This document shows positions 11,071 through 22,518 of a stretch of 64,000 nucleotides of DNA, in pieces. The first letter of the stretch is position 1. Each line of letters opens with the position of its first letter. The DNA lies in assembly GCA_022497145.1 (NCBI GenBank), contig MU385902.1, forward strand, positions 177,421 through 241,420, given 5' to 3'. A model generated the notes under the pieces. The model did not search any database, was not told where the DNA came from, and worked only from the letters and a program-made list of their open reading frames with translations. Origin of the DNA: Rostrohypoxylon terebratum. Taxonomy: Eukaryota > Ascomycota > Sordariomycetes > Xylariales > Hypoxylaceae. Both the position numbers and the translations under genes were made by a program.

Positions 11071-12809
11071 TGAGAAATTAGAGCCCGACCAACGGCTCGG
11101 CAAGAGATGGGCTTGACTTTCTAATTAAAGCATCCCAGCGTTGGGTATGTGATGACACGCGAATTACAATTGCAGATAGGTTAGAGCATGTCATCTATCA
11201 TCACATATGCAAGAACAACTATCACAATCAACTTGGTCGCCAACCCACCAACCAGAGCTGCCAGAACTGAAAATTTAACCCCTCGTCGCCATCGGAAGTT
11301 TGGATCGCTAACAATTGCAAAACACATGGTCAAGGGGTCCCCTGTCCCGTCCAGCCTATCTCGCTTCTTTCGTCAGACCTGCAGGTCGAGCACGTGGCGG
11401 TAAGGTAAACTAAATGCAACTCTAGGGTACCATTGGCGGCCTGGGGACGGTATGGGTAATTCCTTGAAGATGATGATGTAGGACCTAGGACCTAGGCTGC
11501 TAGGTCAATGGATTGTACCTGTACCATATTCTACACTGTACAGTATCCTTACATACCCCGAGTACCCCAACCCTCGGCCGCGTGAACTTCCAGGTTGCCC
11601 ACCCCGGCCCCTTCATGTACTTACCTACTACGTATGCAGGTAGACTAGCCTTGGTATTGGTGTTGGTGAATTGCCACGAGACCCGGACCGGATCCTAAGA
11701 TTAAACGAACGACCGTTTCCGGGGGACTAGGCGGACTAGATACGTACATGCCGGGGCGAGTCAGGAAGCGCCGAGCTTTGATGTCCTCGACATACTATGC
11801 GCCCGAATGCCTACCTACCTATTACCTAGTAGGTACGTAGCATCTTTGATCGCTCTTATATAGTCCTACCTACTACCTAGTGTTATCTACTAAGCTCACT
11901 TGGTGATACCTGTAGGTCGTATGTACTTATCATGGATATCTCGGTTTATATCGGTTTCCTTTGGTAGGTTCGCATGCATACCTGGATTCTTCGTCCTTCA
12001 TGTGTCGAAAGATTTCTATTCACTTTACTTCGTCGTTCATGTCGTTTATGAAACGGTCCTAGCCTGCGGCAATCCGCAACCAAGAGTTTCTGGTCCAATC
12101 TGAGGCATATAACGAAAGAGAATACGCCTGTCTCGGTTTGCGGAGTTCAAGTGTCGACGCGACTCTTGCCCCTTAATTGCCTTGAGCGATGTGACTCCGG
12201 ACAGTTTGTCATCAAACTTCTGCACTCCCGCCGACCCTTCGAATGTCTGAGGCTGAGACTGATCATCTGAAATTATTCTAATAGCTCTTTATAGAAGATG
12301 CTAGCTATGCTAATAGTGGTAAGTTTGGTGGGAAAAGCGATCAGTGACGGTTTTGTCCTTGACTAACCTGTACCTGTCTGCCTAACATCTATCCAGTACC
12401 TACTCCTATACGTCACTAATATGATGAGTTTAGCTTTTGAAGCAATATTCAGCTCTTACCCTCCGGCCATATGAACGGACCTCATCCAATCTGTCTACTA
12501 GAATCAGCTGAGAGGCTCTTCGACGAATTCTATGCGTGATCAAGCGCCGTAACGGAAAGTAGACAGGTACGTTTCACCTAAATCTATTCCTCTCCCCCCT
12601 CTGCGGGTGCACACACGTAAACTAAGTGGTGTCCTCCGCGAGAGCGTCAGACTCCGCGATTCTTCTAGCATCATCTGCAACTGACTACTATGCCGAACGA
12701 GTGTCGCCCACTACCAATTCGAAAGCCGGTACAAAAATGTGGCCCCTCTTCAGCATCCTCGGCCGGGACACCGAGAGGCTACCTGCATATATAGGTAGGT
12801 ACAAACCAC

Positions 12810-13522
12810 CTAGTGGTGTCCACGACCCCTATGTGATTTCTTCTTCCCACTCTGCACTTTTTGTTTCTTGGTGTACTCGGCATTGGTGTCGTGGCTGGAT
12901 CGACGGGATCCTCGAGAGCTTGGGGGCGTTGTCGTCGGTACGGTAACCTGCTCAGTCTCCTCGGGAACAGGGGGGCAGCTCCCGTTGTTGTGGCTGAAGT
13001 CGTACGCTGCTCCTCTCTTGTGCGGAGCGGTACTGCGCGTATTGCCGTGAATCTTGCGACTACCTTTTCCCTTTCTAACGTCCGCGAACGATATCTCCGG
13101 ACTTCCGCCTCGCGACGTTGCTATGAACGATTAGGAAAAGCTATCCGAATGACCACCAAGAAAATTTATATTTTCTCACAAGAAGTGCTGCATGAGCTGC
13201 AACACCCATGCCCGCATGGTACTTCCATGTCCTCGACCTGCCCCGTGAGCGGATTCCAGTCCATCCTATGGCTCAACGCGGTGCACCATCCCTGAGTGTT
13301 GGGACCCCTTCCACATACGCAGCAATTCCAGCTCCCCATTAGGGCCTTGAAATTGCAGTTCTGCAGGGGGCAGTCGACGTTGGTTGGCTGCGGTGTCGAG
13401 TAGATCGGGTTCGAGCAGGGTGTCTCATATCCAGTGTCTAGGTCGAACATTGCTTCCGGACAATATAGCCACTTGACCGAGGTGTGCGAGCAGGGATGGT
13501 AGTGAGGATGTCCGTGGCACAT
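12810..13522 (-). CDS. Cys/His-rich protein, family member 1
   Basis: Two exons, 13180-13522 and 12810-13120 (intron 59 bases, GTGAGA donor, CTAAT branch, CATAG acceptor), giving 217 residues. The start is set at 13522 because the paralogues begin with the same Met-Cys. Cysteines: C2, C11, H13, C21; then CPLQNC, eight residues, WNCCVC; then CGHGCCSSC. These three blocks look like zinc-binding clusters. Exon 2 adds about 100 residues of disordered, basic, Ser/Thr-rich tail ending in KKKSHRGRGHH; reading on past the donor would instead stop after five codons. No signal peptide, so probably intracellular. It is the first of three tandem paralogues on this strand. Function unknown. Confidence 0.65.
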
Positions 13523-14934
13523 TTTCGACGAATTTTGACGGAGGCCTATTTGAAAGAAGAAGAAGGAGAAGGAGAAGAAAAGGGAGAGAAAGATACAAAC
13601 TACGAGGTCGACGTTATGACGGAGAAAACGAGACAAAATCGGGCGGCACGCTACCAAGCCTCGGACGTCCTGAGCCTTTTATATACGCCTACCTGTACCC
13701 GCAAGAACCTACCTACTTACCCAGTATGTATTTCTCCGACAGCAACATCAGCGCTAGCAGTGTAAAGATTTACCTGCCACGTACAAGTTCCAGCCTCGAT
13801 CATCCTTGTGTCGATAAAGAAGAGCAGACACATCGCCCTCCATCCAGTGCACCGCAGAGAGCAAGCCCCGGCTCTGCAGTACGTCGAGATAAAAAGAGAT
13901 AAAAACGCTTTGGGAGGGCAAGGATCAACAGTTCTCTCTTTCGTATTGGTGAGCGTAACCCCTGATCCAGGCAACTTCAGAAAGGGAGGGTATCGATATG
14001 GTGCAATACAGATCTCTTGTCTCGGATAGTAGTGCGGATTAGTGCGACTATGACGCTGCCCACAGGCTCTGCGACCCAATCGCGATATTCGCGCTCCTGC
14101 TATGTCGGTCCTCTATGCTTATTCCTCCTTCTATCGCCGGGAGTCCTCGCCATTGGTTACTTGGACAGATCCATATGCATCGTGTACGACACCCGTATAA
14201 TGCCGAGCAGGGACCTATGGACATAGATCTCGCGTGATCTGGGCGATCAAGCTAATTGCTTTTCACAACTGAGACTTAGCAATGTTCTAGTGACCTGGCG
14301 CTATGTATGGTTCTGTAATTGTCCAACGACCAGGTATTGGATGTGGATTTGGTTGGCTGAGGATCGTTGCTTTTTTTTTTAACCCATTCGTCAGCACTCT
14401 TCTCAAATCCGCCCCTTTCGAAAATGGCATTCTCCGCCATCCCATCCACTAGCTAGGTGGGCTATCTTACTTACACGCTTCTAACGGCGCTCTAAGCGGT
14501 CGCTAGAATTGGTCAAATATCATAGTATTGTAAAATCTGAAGTCCGGCCCTCTGCTCCCCCCTCCTCCTCCTCCTCCTTCTCCTAACCCTAGGGTACCAC
14601 ACGACAACTTTACACACTAGAACAAGATTAAAGGCGTCAAGATCAAATCACACCCAAAATTACCTTCCTGTTATGTCCTCTATGATCCTGCAAAGTAACA
14701 TTTTTGGCTTCCCTCGAAGCCCGCCACATCAACCATACCTTACACAATCATAATGAATATACACCGGAACTAGCCCACGAGTGGCAGCCACCCCCCTCCT
14801 CTTACGACGATCTCATCCGACTTGTGGCGCGGAATCTTCACTCCTAACATTCACCCGTAGATACCACATTATCCTATCCGCCAACCTTAGGTGCTCGAGG
14901 TAATTCGTACTGCGCCGCGGCTTCGGGTTTCTCC
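13523..14934. other. intergenic in the Cys-rich cluster
   Basis: No gene supported. A purine-rich stretch (13552-13580) lies in the leader of the gene ending at 12810; a CTCCTC tract lies at 14560-14582. Confidence 0.55.
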
Positions 14935-15346
14935 TTAGTAAACCTCGGTTGCTGCCTCGCACGTTTCACAACAGATGTGCCCGCAACGGTACTCTTGCCT
15001 GTCAATGATCATCACGCAGCTACAGCGACCTACAGCGCATTAGAGCTAATGGAATAGATTGATCTGATGGACGGCGTTTTGCCATGAACTCGCCTTGGCT
15101 ATTCCACTCCTTGCCACACCAGCAACAGTTCCAGTGACCCCCACGTTCTTCGAATGGGCAACTCGCTAGAGGGCATTGAGTTCCGGATTGTGTTGGTGGC
15201 GGCCAAGGTACAGCATTCCGAAAAACCCTGATACAAGTCCTCCGTTGTTCGCACGACCGCCGAGATGGCGGAGGAGCATCCGAGCAGTAAAGGGTTCGGG
15301 TGACGACGTGCTCGCATCGGAGCGTATAGGCTGTCTCCGTGCACAT
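14935..15346 (-). CDS. Cys/His-rich protein, family member 2
   Basis: Exon 1 runs from 15346 and carries C2, C11, H13, C21 at the same residue numbers as the neighbour at 12810, then CPLASC, eight residues, WNCCWC. The expected third block, CGHICCETC, is present just downstream in another frame (14935-15010, ending in stop TAA at 14935). A 43-base GT-AG intron (donor GTCCAT near 15057, branch TAAT, acceptor TGTAG) joins the two in frame, giving about 120 residues, but the donor is weak and the intron very short. A frameshift is the alternative. No signal peptide; function unknown. Confidence 0.55.
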
Positions 15347-15706
15347 GATCTGATTGTGTTGCGTTTTGGTAAATTTTCGAGGCGTTAGGCCTCAAGGAGA
15401 GATGGGATAGATCGAAGCCCGGACGATGTCATAAAGTCCCATTCGCTGTTTGGACTCCGGTGACGAATGTTCGAGCAGTGAGGCAAAACGGGGCGACTCT
15501 TATCTTATGACTTTGAATATCCCCCCCCCATTGGAGAGCACGTCGAGTGCAATAAATCATTTTCAACTCCTCTCCATTGTGTATATTGTACATTGCCTAA
15601 CCTCTACCTACCTACTTACCTACTTACCTACCTACCTCTAGCTAGTACTTACCTACTAGGTAATCGAGGAACATTCGAACGTCGGCGATCAGTATGATTT
15701 AGTTGT
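15347..15706. other. intergenic
   Basis: No gene seen. Contains a run of CTACCTACTTACCTA (15601-15640). Confidence 0.6.
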
Positions 15707-16082
15707 CTACAAAATTTGATTTATTGACCTAAGATCCACGTGGAAAGTAGTCAGATATCTCTCTTTGTCTTTGATGTATTTGTCTACTATTGTCGAATCA
15801 CGTCGCAAATCTCTGGCCCACATGTCGAAGATCCCAGGAGCTTGGGCGAAAGCAACCATCCGCACGGCACGGTATCTGAGAGGCGCTAGATGTATGCGCA
15901 CGATGATGTAGGATCGCTCGGGAAGCCACATCGACACGGGAAGACAAATTACTTCTGGAATTGGGAAATTTTCTTCGCGACCTGACTACGATGGGCGCAG
16001 CTATCCAAATCCGTGATACGCAACTACTAGCCTCCCACGTGGCGAAGTCGCCGACCTCGTATAGAAGAACCCAATAATGCAA
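15707..16082 (-). CDS. possible hypothetical gene fragment
   Basis: A minus-strand frame ending at 15707 reads about 90 residues of ordinary composition (PEVICLPVSMWLPERSYIIV, then FAQAPGIFDMWARDLRRD). A GTCAG acceptor near 15988 could join it to an upstream frame reading LHYWVLLYEVGDFATWEA. No start codon or full gene could be assembled and I do not recognise the sequence. It may be a gene remnant or chance. Confidence 0.22.
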
Positions 16083-16306
16083 CCAATATAATACAGCTTG
16101 GCTCTCTGCTCTGATACAGGTTTCACTTTTTCAGCAGCCCTATGGATTTCCCGGTTTCGCCCTTATCTCCTCTCTATTGTCTAGCCTATCGTCCTAATGA
16201 AAAAAAAGATAAAATTGCCGAGAAAAGAAAAAAAAGAGGAAGAGTTGACGGATATGTATAGCCTTACCCAGATGCCTGTCGCTTTTGCGCCTCGGCCCCC
16301 CCCCTT

Positions 16307-16738
16307 TTAGGAGTGGTCCGCACGGCAATTTTGGCATACGGCATGGTAGCAAAGAGCGTCGGGAATGTTTCTTAACGGTTGGACGCATAGCCTAAGCGTA
16401 TTTCTTCTACTGCTGCATTGGCAGCAGATCCAGCTACCTCCAAGATCCTCTAGCCTGCAGCCACCAGAGCTACACTGCTGAGCGACGAGGCAGTCGCCGG
16501 CCGCGCAAGGGTTGTTGTAATTCAAACCATCTATTGCGATGTATCCTGGGGCGTAGGTGAGAGCTTCACACGGCTGTTGGGTCCACTGCTCGGTGTCGCC
16601 AGCCCCGACCGAACTCAGAGAACTCGAACTCGAAATTTCGGCGGTCGAATTAGGACAGAAGAAATAGTGAAGCTCGTACTCAATATCTCGTGTACAGGGA
16701 CTTAGATGGTGATAGTGGAGGTAGTAATATGTGCACAT
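16307..16738 (-). CDS. Cys/His-rich protein, family member 3
   Basis: Single exon, 143 residues from the Met-Cys at 16738 (an upstream in-frame ATG at 16768 would add ten residues). It keeps C2, a first-block Cys at 15, and C28, but lacks the His of the other two. The central block CSSGGC, eight residues, WICCQC matches the paralogues exactly in spacing. The third block is CYHAVCQNC (C-x-H-x2-C-x2-C), near the C-terminus. A Ser/Thr-rich insertion separates blocks one and two. Most divergent of the three. No signal peptide or membrane segment. Confidence 0.62.
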   Translation of the reverse strand: MCTYYYLHYHHLSPCTRDIEYELHYFFCPNSTAEISSSSSLSSVGAGDTEQWTQQPCEALTYAPGYIAIDGLNYNNPCAAGDCLVAQQCSSGGCRLEDLGGSWICCQCSSRRNTLRLCVQPLRNIPDALCYHAVCQNCRADHS

Positions 16739-18704
16739 ATTTTCTTGAGGTCGAACGGTTGACGCCAAAGACTACCTGCTAGGGAGTAGGTGCCTACCTC
16801 ATTAGTAGGTATGCTCGAAGACGTTGGAAACGATTTAGGCTCGCCTTGTGCGACGAGACCTTGGCGACGAAGAGATACCTAGTATGTACCTTCGCTGACC
16901 TTAAATATTCATTTGATAATAGCGGTAGGTGCTTGGAACTAGAAGCCTGCAAGATGATGCTCAACATAAGGGGACTATATGCTTATCAAAGGCTGGCTCA
17001 CTTCTCGCTTAGGGGGTGGGATGGCAATGATGATGGGACTCAAGTTAGAATCTTATCGTCGTCGACTCACGAGATTTTATACTGTTCTCACGTCCTTCTA
17101 TCTCACACTCACTCCTTATAATATATATCTCATAACTGAGCGCCTGTTGAAAAGGCCGAGATTCTAGTGTATCCTTACTAACCTTTTACTAAAAGCTTCA
17201 GAAGGCTTCCATGCCAGTACTAGGTAGGTAGACGAAAGGCTGGGAATAAAAACACGCCATTCTGTGGAATTTTCGCCGTGAGCCTTGCTAGAAAAGTTTC
17301 GCGATCCTAATCATCAAGAGTTCTTGTCCGAGTTTTCGATTACTACGTATTCGCACTATGTCCAGCCTCGGCATGATTTTCACACGGCGCTGTTGCCCAC
17401 ACGGGCTCATGTAACGATCAAAACGATAATATTGGTGAGAGGCCTAAGACAGGATTGAGACATCGAAAGATTTCGATTCAAAGGCGTCGTGAAGGAGAGA
17501 ACATGAAGATGATGAACGTGTCATGATGCTGACTACTGCTTATACGATCTTTAGACATCTCGACATTCCAAGTATTGTTTATCTAGAACTGGGTAGATTG
17601 ATGATGTCGCGGTCCGAATGGCTCCTATTCCTGGGATTGTGTAGTGGCCTTTGGTCTCATCAAGCGAGAGGTTTGGCCGACCCAAGACTTGTTCAGACAG
17701 ATACGGCTGCCTCTACAGGAAAGCAGTTAAATATAAATGTAATGAAACTGGAATCCCCGTGCCTAGGAATTTCCCGGACGAATCTGTATCACGAACGTCA
17801 TAGAATGTAAGGATAAAATCCAAGGTATATTCCTTTACACATATTACATCTCTTCGGTGTCGGAGAATTTGGAGAGGGGACGCGGGTGTATCAGTGTATA
17901 GATGGGTGCTAATATCAATACTTTCATCACAGCCTATTCTGTCCGGAAAAGTGTATCGTGAGACATACAGGAAATTTGCCGCTACGTGTTTACGGCCTGT
18001 TACACGTCGCTATTTCCAACACATCCCGAGACGAGTACGTGTGATATAAATTGAAATGATATCACTGTTAATCAGCGACATACCTAACTGCATGCTGGAA
18101 GTTGAAATAGCCCAAACCTCTTCCGACCGGACATTCCGTTAGAGTTTCAGACATCTTTTCAGGATGGCGTATCTACCTAATATATCTCGAATAGCTACGA
18201 ACTATGTTGACACATTTTCAGCTACCTGTCAAGATACTCATGTTCAGATAGATTATCATGGTCTTGACACCACTGTTCAATCATAGACACAACACAAGAT
18301 CCTAGGACAAATCCTTATGTTCATGGATGCTGACCGCTTCACATAGACGGGTTTGTTTCGGTGATTACACTAAATCGGGCGAAACTTTGCATCAATTGGA
18401 AGGGCAATGTTTGGTTGTCAATCCAGAAAACGTGCCGAAGGGGGAAGGGCTGTAGAACTTAGGACTTAGGTAGGTAAACCGGTAGTTATCCGTCCCTCAT
18501 TTCATGCAACGAAAATTCTAGGGGACATGTATCAAGCTTAACATTTCCTTGTTCTACTTTTTATATTGGTAGGTAGGTAGGTAGGTACGGAAAAAGGATA
18601 TTATCAAATGATACTTGGCCATCTTCTTTCGACCGGAACTATCCCCCCTGTTTACTAGGTATCTGTATACCCAGCAAATATCGAAGACGTAGTACTGTTT
18701 TTCT
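16739..18704. other. intergenic
   Basis: Nearly 2 kb without a supported gene. Open frames of up to 95 codons lack any recognisable feature. TAGGTAGGTA tracts occur at 17220 and 18560-18585. Confidence 0.55.
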
Positions 18705-20746
18705 CTAGAACACGTTGCCTCTAGCTCGCTTCTCGACAGCTTCGAGTTTCTTCACATTGATGTTCCTCCAAACAGCGACGCAAATAATCGTTAGAGGAAT
18801 GAGTGCAGAGCCGACAATAACCATCTTCCTCATGACATCTCCGTATGCTTCAATCACTGCATCTCGAATCGGGGTTCCGATTGGGTATTTCATTTGCTGG
18901 TTGATATCTCCGTATATCGTAGCAGTCATGTTCTTGGCATCATCGGGGAGAAACTCGTATAGCTTGACGGGGAGAATGTTTGTCCATAGCCCACCTGCGA
19001 CGGCGTATCCAACAGATGATCCGACGGAACCGAATAGACCGTATATAGCAAGGGCAACAGCGACATCTTGATGCCTAACACAAGCCATAGTAGCGAGCTG
19101 AGCCATCTGACCAATCATACCTACGCCGAAGCCGACGAGCACTTGGCACATGGCAAGATATCCCACCTTAGCACCGGGAACTCTAAAATAGATTATGAGG
19201 GCTGTGCCGAGCAAATAGATCGGAACAGCGACTAGAGCTGGATATTTGACGTGACCAGTGTAATGAATATACCTAGAGAATGGAATTAGCACGTTGATAA
19301 ATTTTGCTTCTTCGGTGTTACGAGAAAAAAAAAGAAATGGAAAAGGTGGTATGGCGCTTCAAAAACACTTACAAGGCGATGAATGGGCCGGTGAAGTACG
19401 AGGTAAGGGAGTAAGCGTTGAGCACATAGTTTGCGATACTAATGCTCAGTCCGTGGACCACCTGCAGGTAGGAACTGTAATACGCATCCCATATGCTTTG
19501 TAAAATTAGTCTCAGTCCATTACACCAGGGGATCAACGGGGGTTAACTAACAAAGTTGTCATAAAAACGACAAAATGTGACATTACGGCGCCTAGGAAGG
19601 TCCTGTCCTTCAAAAATTCGAACGGGAAGAAATTGACGCGGGCAAAGTACTTCTCCCAGATTACGAAAGCAGCGAGACCGACGACGCCCATAACGATCAT
19701 AACGATGATACTTGCGCTATGCCAAGAGTGGGATGCCGAGCTCACAAGACTGAAGGGGAGAGTGATAAGCGTAAAACCGCCAGAAATAAGTATCGCTCCG
19801 ATAACTATATGATTCATGATATATTAGCATTCAATGCTGTATATCGAGAAGAAAAGTTGACACGACTTACTGTCGAATTCGCCAATATAGTGTATCGTCG
19901 ACTGTAACCGCGTACGGCCAGATTTCGGACGGAGGAGTCCGAGCTTTTTCGCTTTTCGTTCATGGTAGTACAGGATGAACACAACCGGGAGAGAGACGAC
20001 GAGCAATATGATGGTAAAAGCACCAAACGCCCACCTGAAGTTGACTTTCTTGTAGAACAGCTCGGCAATCCTAGGGCCGGCAAAGGTGGTAGCTAAATTG
20101 GGAGTTGAGTTGATGGCGAAGATAATCATCCGGTTCTTCAACGTGGTAATGTCGGCGACAAAGACGTCAATAATAAAGCCTAGGGCAACCTTACCGACCC
20201 AGGTAAACACCTGAGCTGCGGCGTACGTCTCAACATTTTGGCAGGTTGCTTTCATGATCATTCCGACGGTAATCAGGAGAAGCGACCCAACAAAACCTTC
20301 CATACGGCCCCTAATATCTATAAGCTTGCCGATGCTAAGAGTGACAACGCCGCCGATGACCCTTGCCGCGATGTTGATAACCGCGAGGAGGCCATGTCTC
20401 GAGAAGGAAGATGTGACGTATGGAGACAGGGCGGTGTCGATAGATGCCAACAGCGCGGATACGAAGCATACAAGCCAGAGGCTACCTATATTGTTAATTC
20501 CTTCCCGCACGTTTTCTATTGGCGTGGAGATGCATACAGAGCAAAGGTGGACCACAAGGACTTCTGAGACCAGACGGCGGTGATAGCTTCTACTCGTTTA
20601 ACACCTTCTTGCACGTGCGTCGAGTCGTCATCTAACTCCTGCTTAGAGTCTTCTGGCAACTCGGTCGTAGGCTGGGCTTGCGCAACGTCTTTCTCGACAT
20701 CGCGACCCCCAGATGTATGCGATTCCACTTCGGAAATCGCGGCCAT
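18705..20746 (-). CDS. siderophore-iron MFS transporter
   Basis: Five exons: 20538-20746, 19871-20481, 19552-19804, 19373-19495, 18705-19272; 588 codons in one frame (587 residues), the usual size for fungal siderophore-iron/H+ symporters of the Sit1/MirB group. Residues 1-55 are an acidic cytosolic tail; about 14 membrane segments follow. Family marks are SALSPYVTSSF-like (TALSPYVTSSFSRH), NVETYAAAQVFTWVG, and IWDAYYSSYLQVVHGLSISI. It should import ferri-siderophores at the plasma or vesicle membrane. No siderophore synthetase lies nearby, so the substrate cannot be inferred from context. A double ATCWGATAA element sits about 450 bases upstream. All introns are 56-100 bases. Confidence 0.88.
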
Positions 20747-21196
20747 GATGATCTATGAGTCCCACGTGTACGCGCACCTACTATGCAGAGAGGTAGGTAG
20801 GTAGGGAGAACTGGGTGACCTGAATTGGAAGAAGAAGATGGCCATTGAGCATTCATAGGCAGCGATTGACGGAGAATGCAGCTTCTATATGACTGCATAC
20901 CTAGTACGGTAGTACCTAATACCGAGTACCTAACGGAATAGCTGCAGCCTAACTGCGCAGGGCTGGAATTACCTTCTACATACTATGTAGTCCACGGCCG
21001 AGAGACCTGCAGACGGGATCGTGAGCCGACCCATCTGCCCATGCCCAAGTCCGATCTCGTTTGCATCGTTTGCATCGCATAGGGCACCCGCCCCGTAGTG
21101 AGCCCTTAAAGAGTAGCGAAAACCGGTAGGCGGGATACGAATTTGGCACCTTCCGAAATGCTCTTCTCTTCCGATGATCGAGATGCTTGAAAATTT

Positions 21197-21224
21197 TTAT
21201 CAGATCATCTGATAAGATTATCAG
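21197..21224. promoter_or_regulatory. paired iron-GATA sites (SreA/Urbs1-type)
   Basis: TTATCAGATCATCTGATAA at 21197-21215 is a perfect 19-base palindrome. It is made of two copies of ATCTGATAA back to back, one on each strand, with a single base between them; a third GATAA core follows on the minus strand (21218-21223). ATCWGATAA is the known binding consensus of fungal iron-responsive GATA repressors. It lies about 450 bases upstream of the siderophore transporter, in its expected promoter. Confidence 0.75.
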
Positions 21225-22450
21225 CCAGGGGTCAAGATTCAACCACAGGTGTCTTTTACCAGGTCTTTTAAATTAATCCTTGTCGTCTGTGATATCAAAC
21301 GGATCTGTAGCCTATCACGGGCCAGGTTTGCTTTACGTCTTCGATAATTATGCTGCACCTAAATTCCCTACTTCTCTTGGCTCTCCCCACGCTGCTTCAG
21401 CGCTGTACTATGTAGGGACGCCGTACGAGTCTGGGTCTTTTCGTGTCAATTCAACACCTTGGCATTAGTCAAGATCAGCACTAAGGACAGTGGATATATA
21501 TGCCTTGGGTCCTTTTTTCAAATCTAAACATCTGAGTAAACATACCTAGGACCTAAGTATCTTCCAATTCTCAATACGAGATCAAGAGCGGTATCCAGTT
21601 GTAAACGTTTGTGAACATTAGACCATGATATTAATAACGTACGTCACAAGTTGTTAAGTGGTCAATTATGTACCTAGGTCCTAGGTGTATAGACACTTGA
21701 CGTCGATACTTGACAAGTACCTAGGACCTAGGACCTAGATATCCTTACCATTTTAGAGACGAAAGTAAGTGTGATCATGTGTCTTTTATTTTGAGGCAAG
21801 TTGAATTTACTCCTAGATGCAATGTTGATTTAAATGGAGAGGAGTGGGTACAATAAATGCGCTGAGATTTAGTAACCCAATATTTTCGATAGATGAGACT
21901 GAACGGGATGAGTCACTGAAATCCCCATATGAGTGTTCTATCGTATTACAAGTAAAAACAGAAAGGCACAAAATAGCATCGTCTATTGTATCGCCATTAT
22001 ATAATATTCAAGCGTTGCTGAACATTCAATGTTTAAAATGGAATTCGAATATCGTTACAGAAATCTCACCCGTAGCTCGAAAATTAACCAGACTGACAGT
22101 ACCGAAATTCATTGAGAGGCCACCGAGGTCGCTGAGACAGCTGAAGCGCTAGTTAACCGTTAGTTCTGCAGCTCCGGAAATAGCGCTGCCCCGTAGACGT
22201 CTCCGTAGCGCTCTAGGACCTAAATCGGTGGATATCGTACTAAAACGTGATGGATACGTTTTTTAATAACAATACCGGTGGGCTTCGACTGCTATTAAAA
22301 TGCGACGACATTGTAAAAAACATTAATAGCTGGTAGGACTTAATATATAACCACGTTTACGACATAACGATATGTTACGGAACATTCTTCCTCAAAGCCC
22401 CACTTACCAACAAACGGCGCACCCATCGGAAAGTCGAAAGTCACATGATC

Positions 22451-22518
22451 CCCAAGATCGCAAATCGTGGATCGCGGCTAACTAAAGCCACGACCCACGA
22501 CTTGGGAATCGTGGATCG
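22451..22518. repeat. inverted and direct repeat
   Basis: CCCAAG (22451) and CTTGGG (22501) flank a potential imperfect hairpin; AATCGTGGATCG occurs at 22463-22474 and again at 22507-22518. Could be an operator or the edge of a decayed element. Confidence 0.5.

Larger units (their letters stand above)
8160..12809. other. gene desert with microsatellites
   Basis: 4.65 kb without a supported gene on either strand. It holds tandem GGTAGGT (8361-8400), tandem CAGT (about 8768-8802), a pyrimidine tract (10028-10070), GTGT/GAGT repeats (10987-11070), and many CCTAGGTA-type palindromes (for example 8985-9060, 10130-10185, 10495-10525, 11480-11505). Open frames are short and lack splice partners. 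Confidence 0.65.

Noticed and set aside
12861..13295. Plus-strand frame of 144 codons starting MFLGVLGIG
   Set aside because: Antisense to the two exons of the first Cys-rich gene, which have splice and family support.
20238..20583. Plus-strand frames of about 109 codons
   Set aside because: Antisense shadows of the siderophore transporter exon.
21844..22152. Open frame of 102 codons in AT-rich DNA
   Set aside because: No recognisable motif, no splice partner, surrounded by palindromic intergenic repeats.
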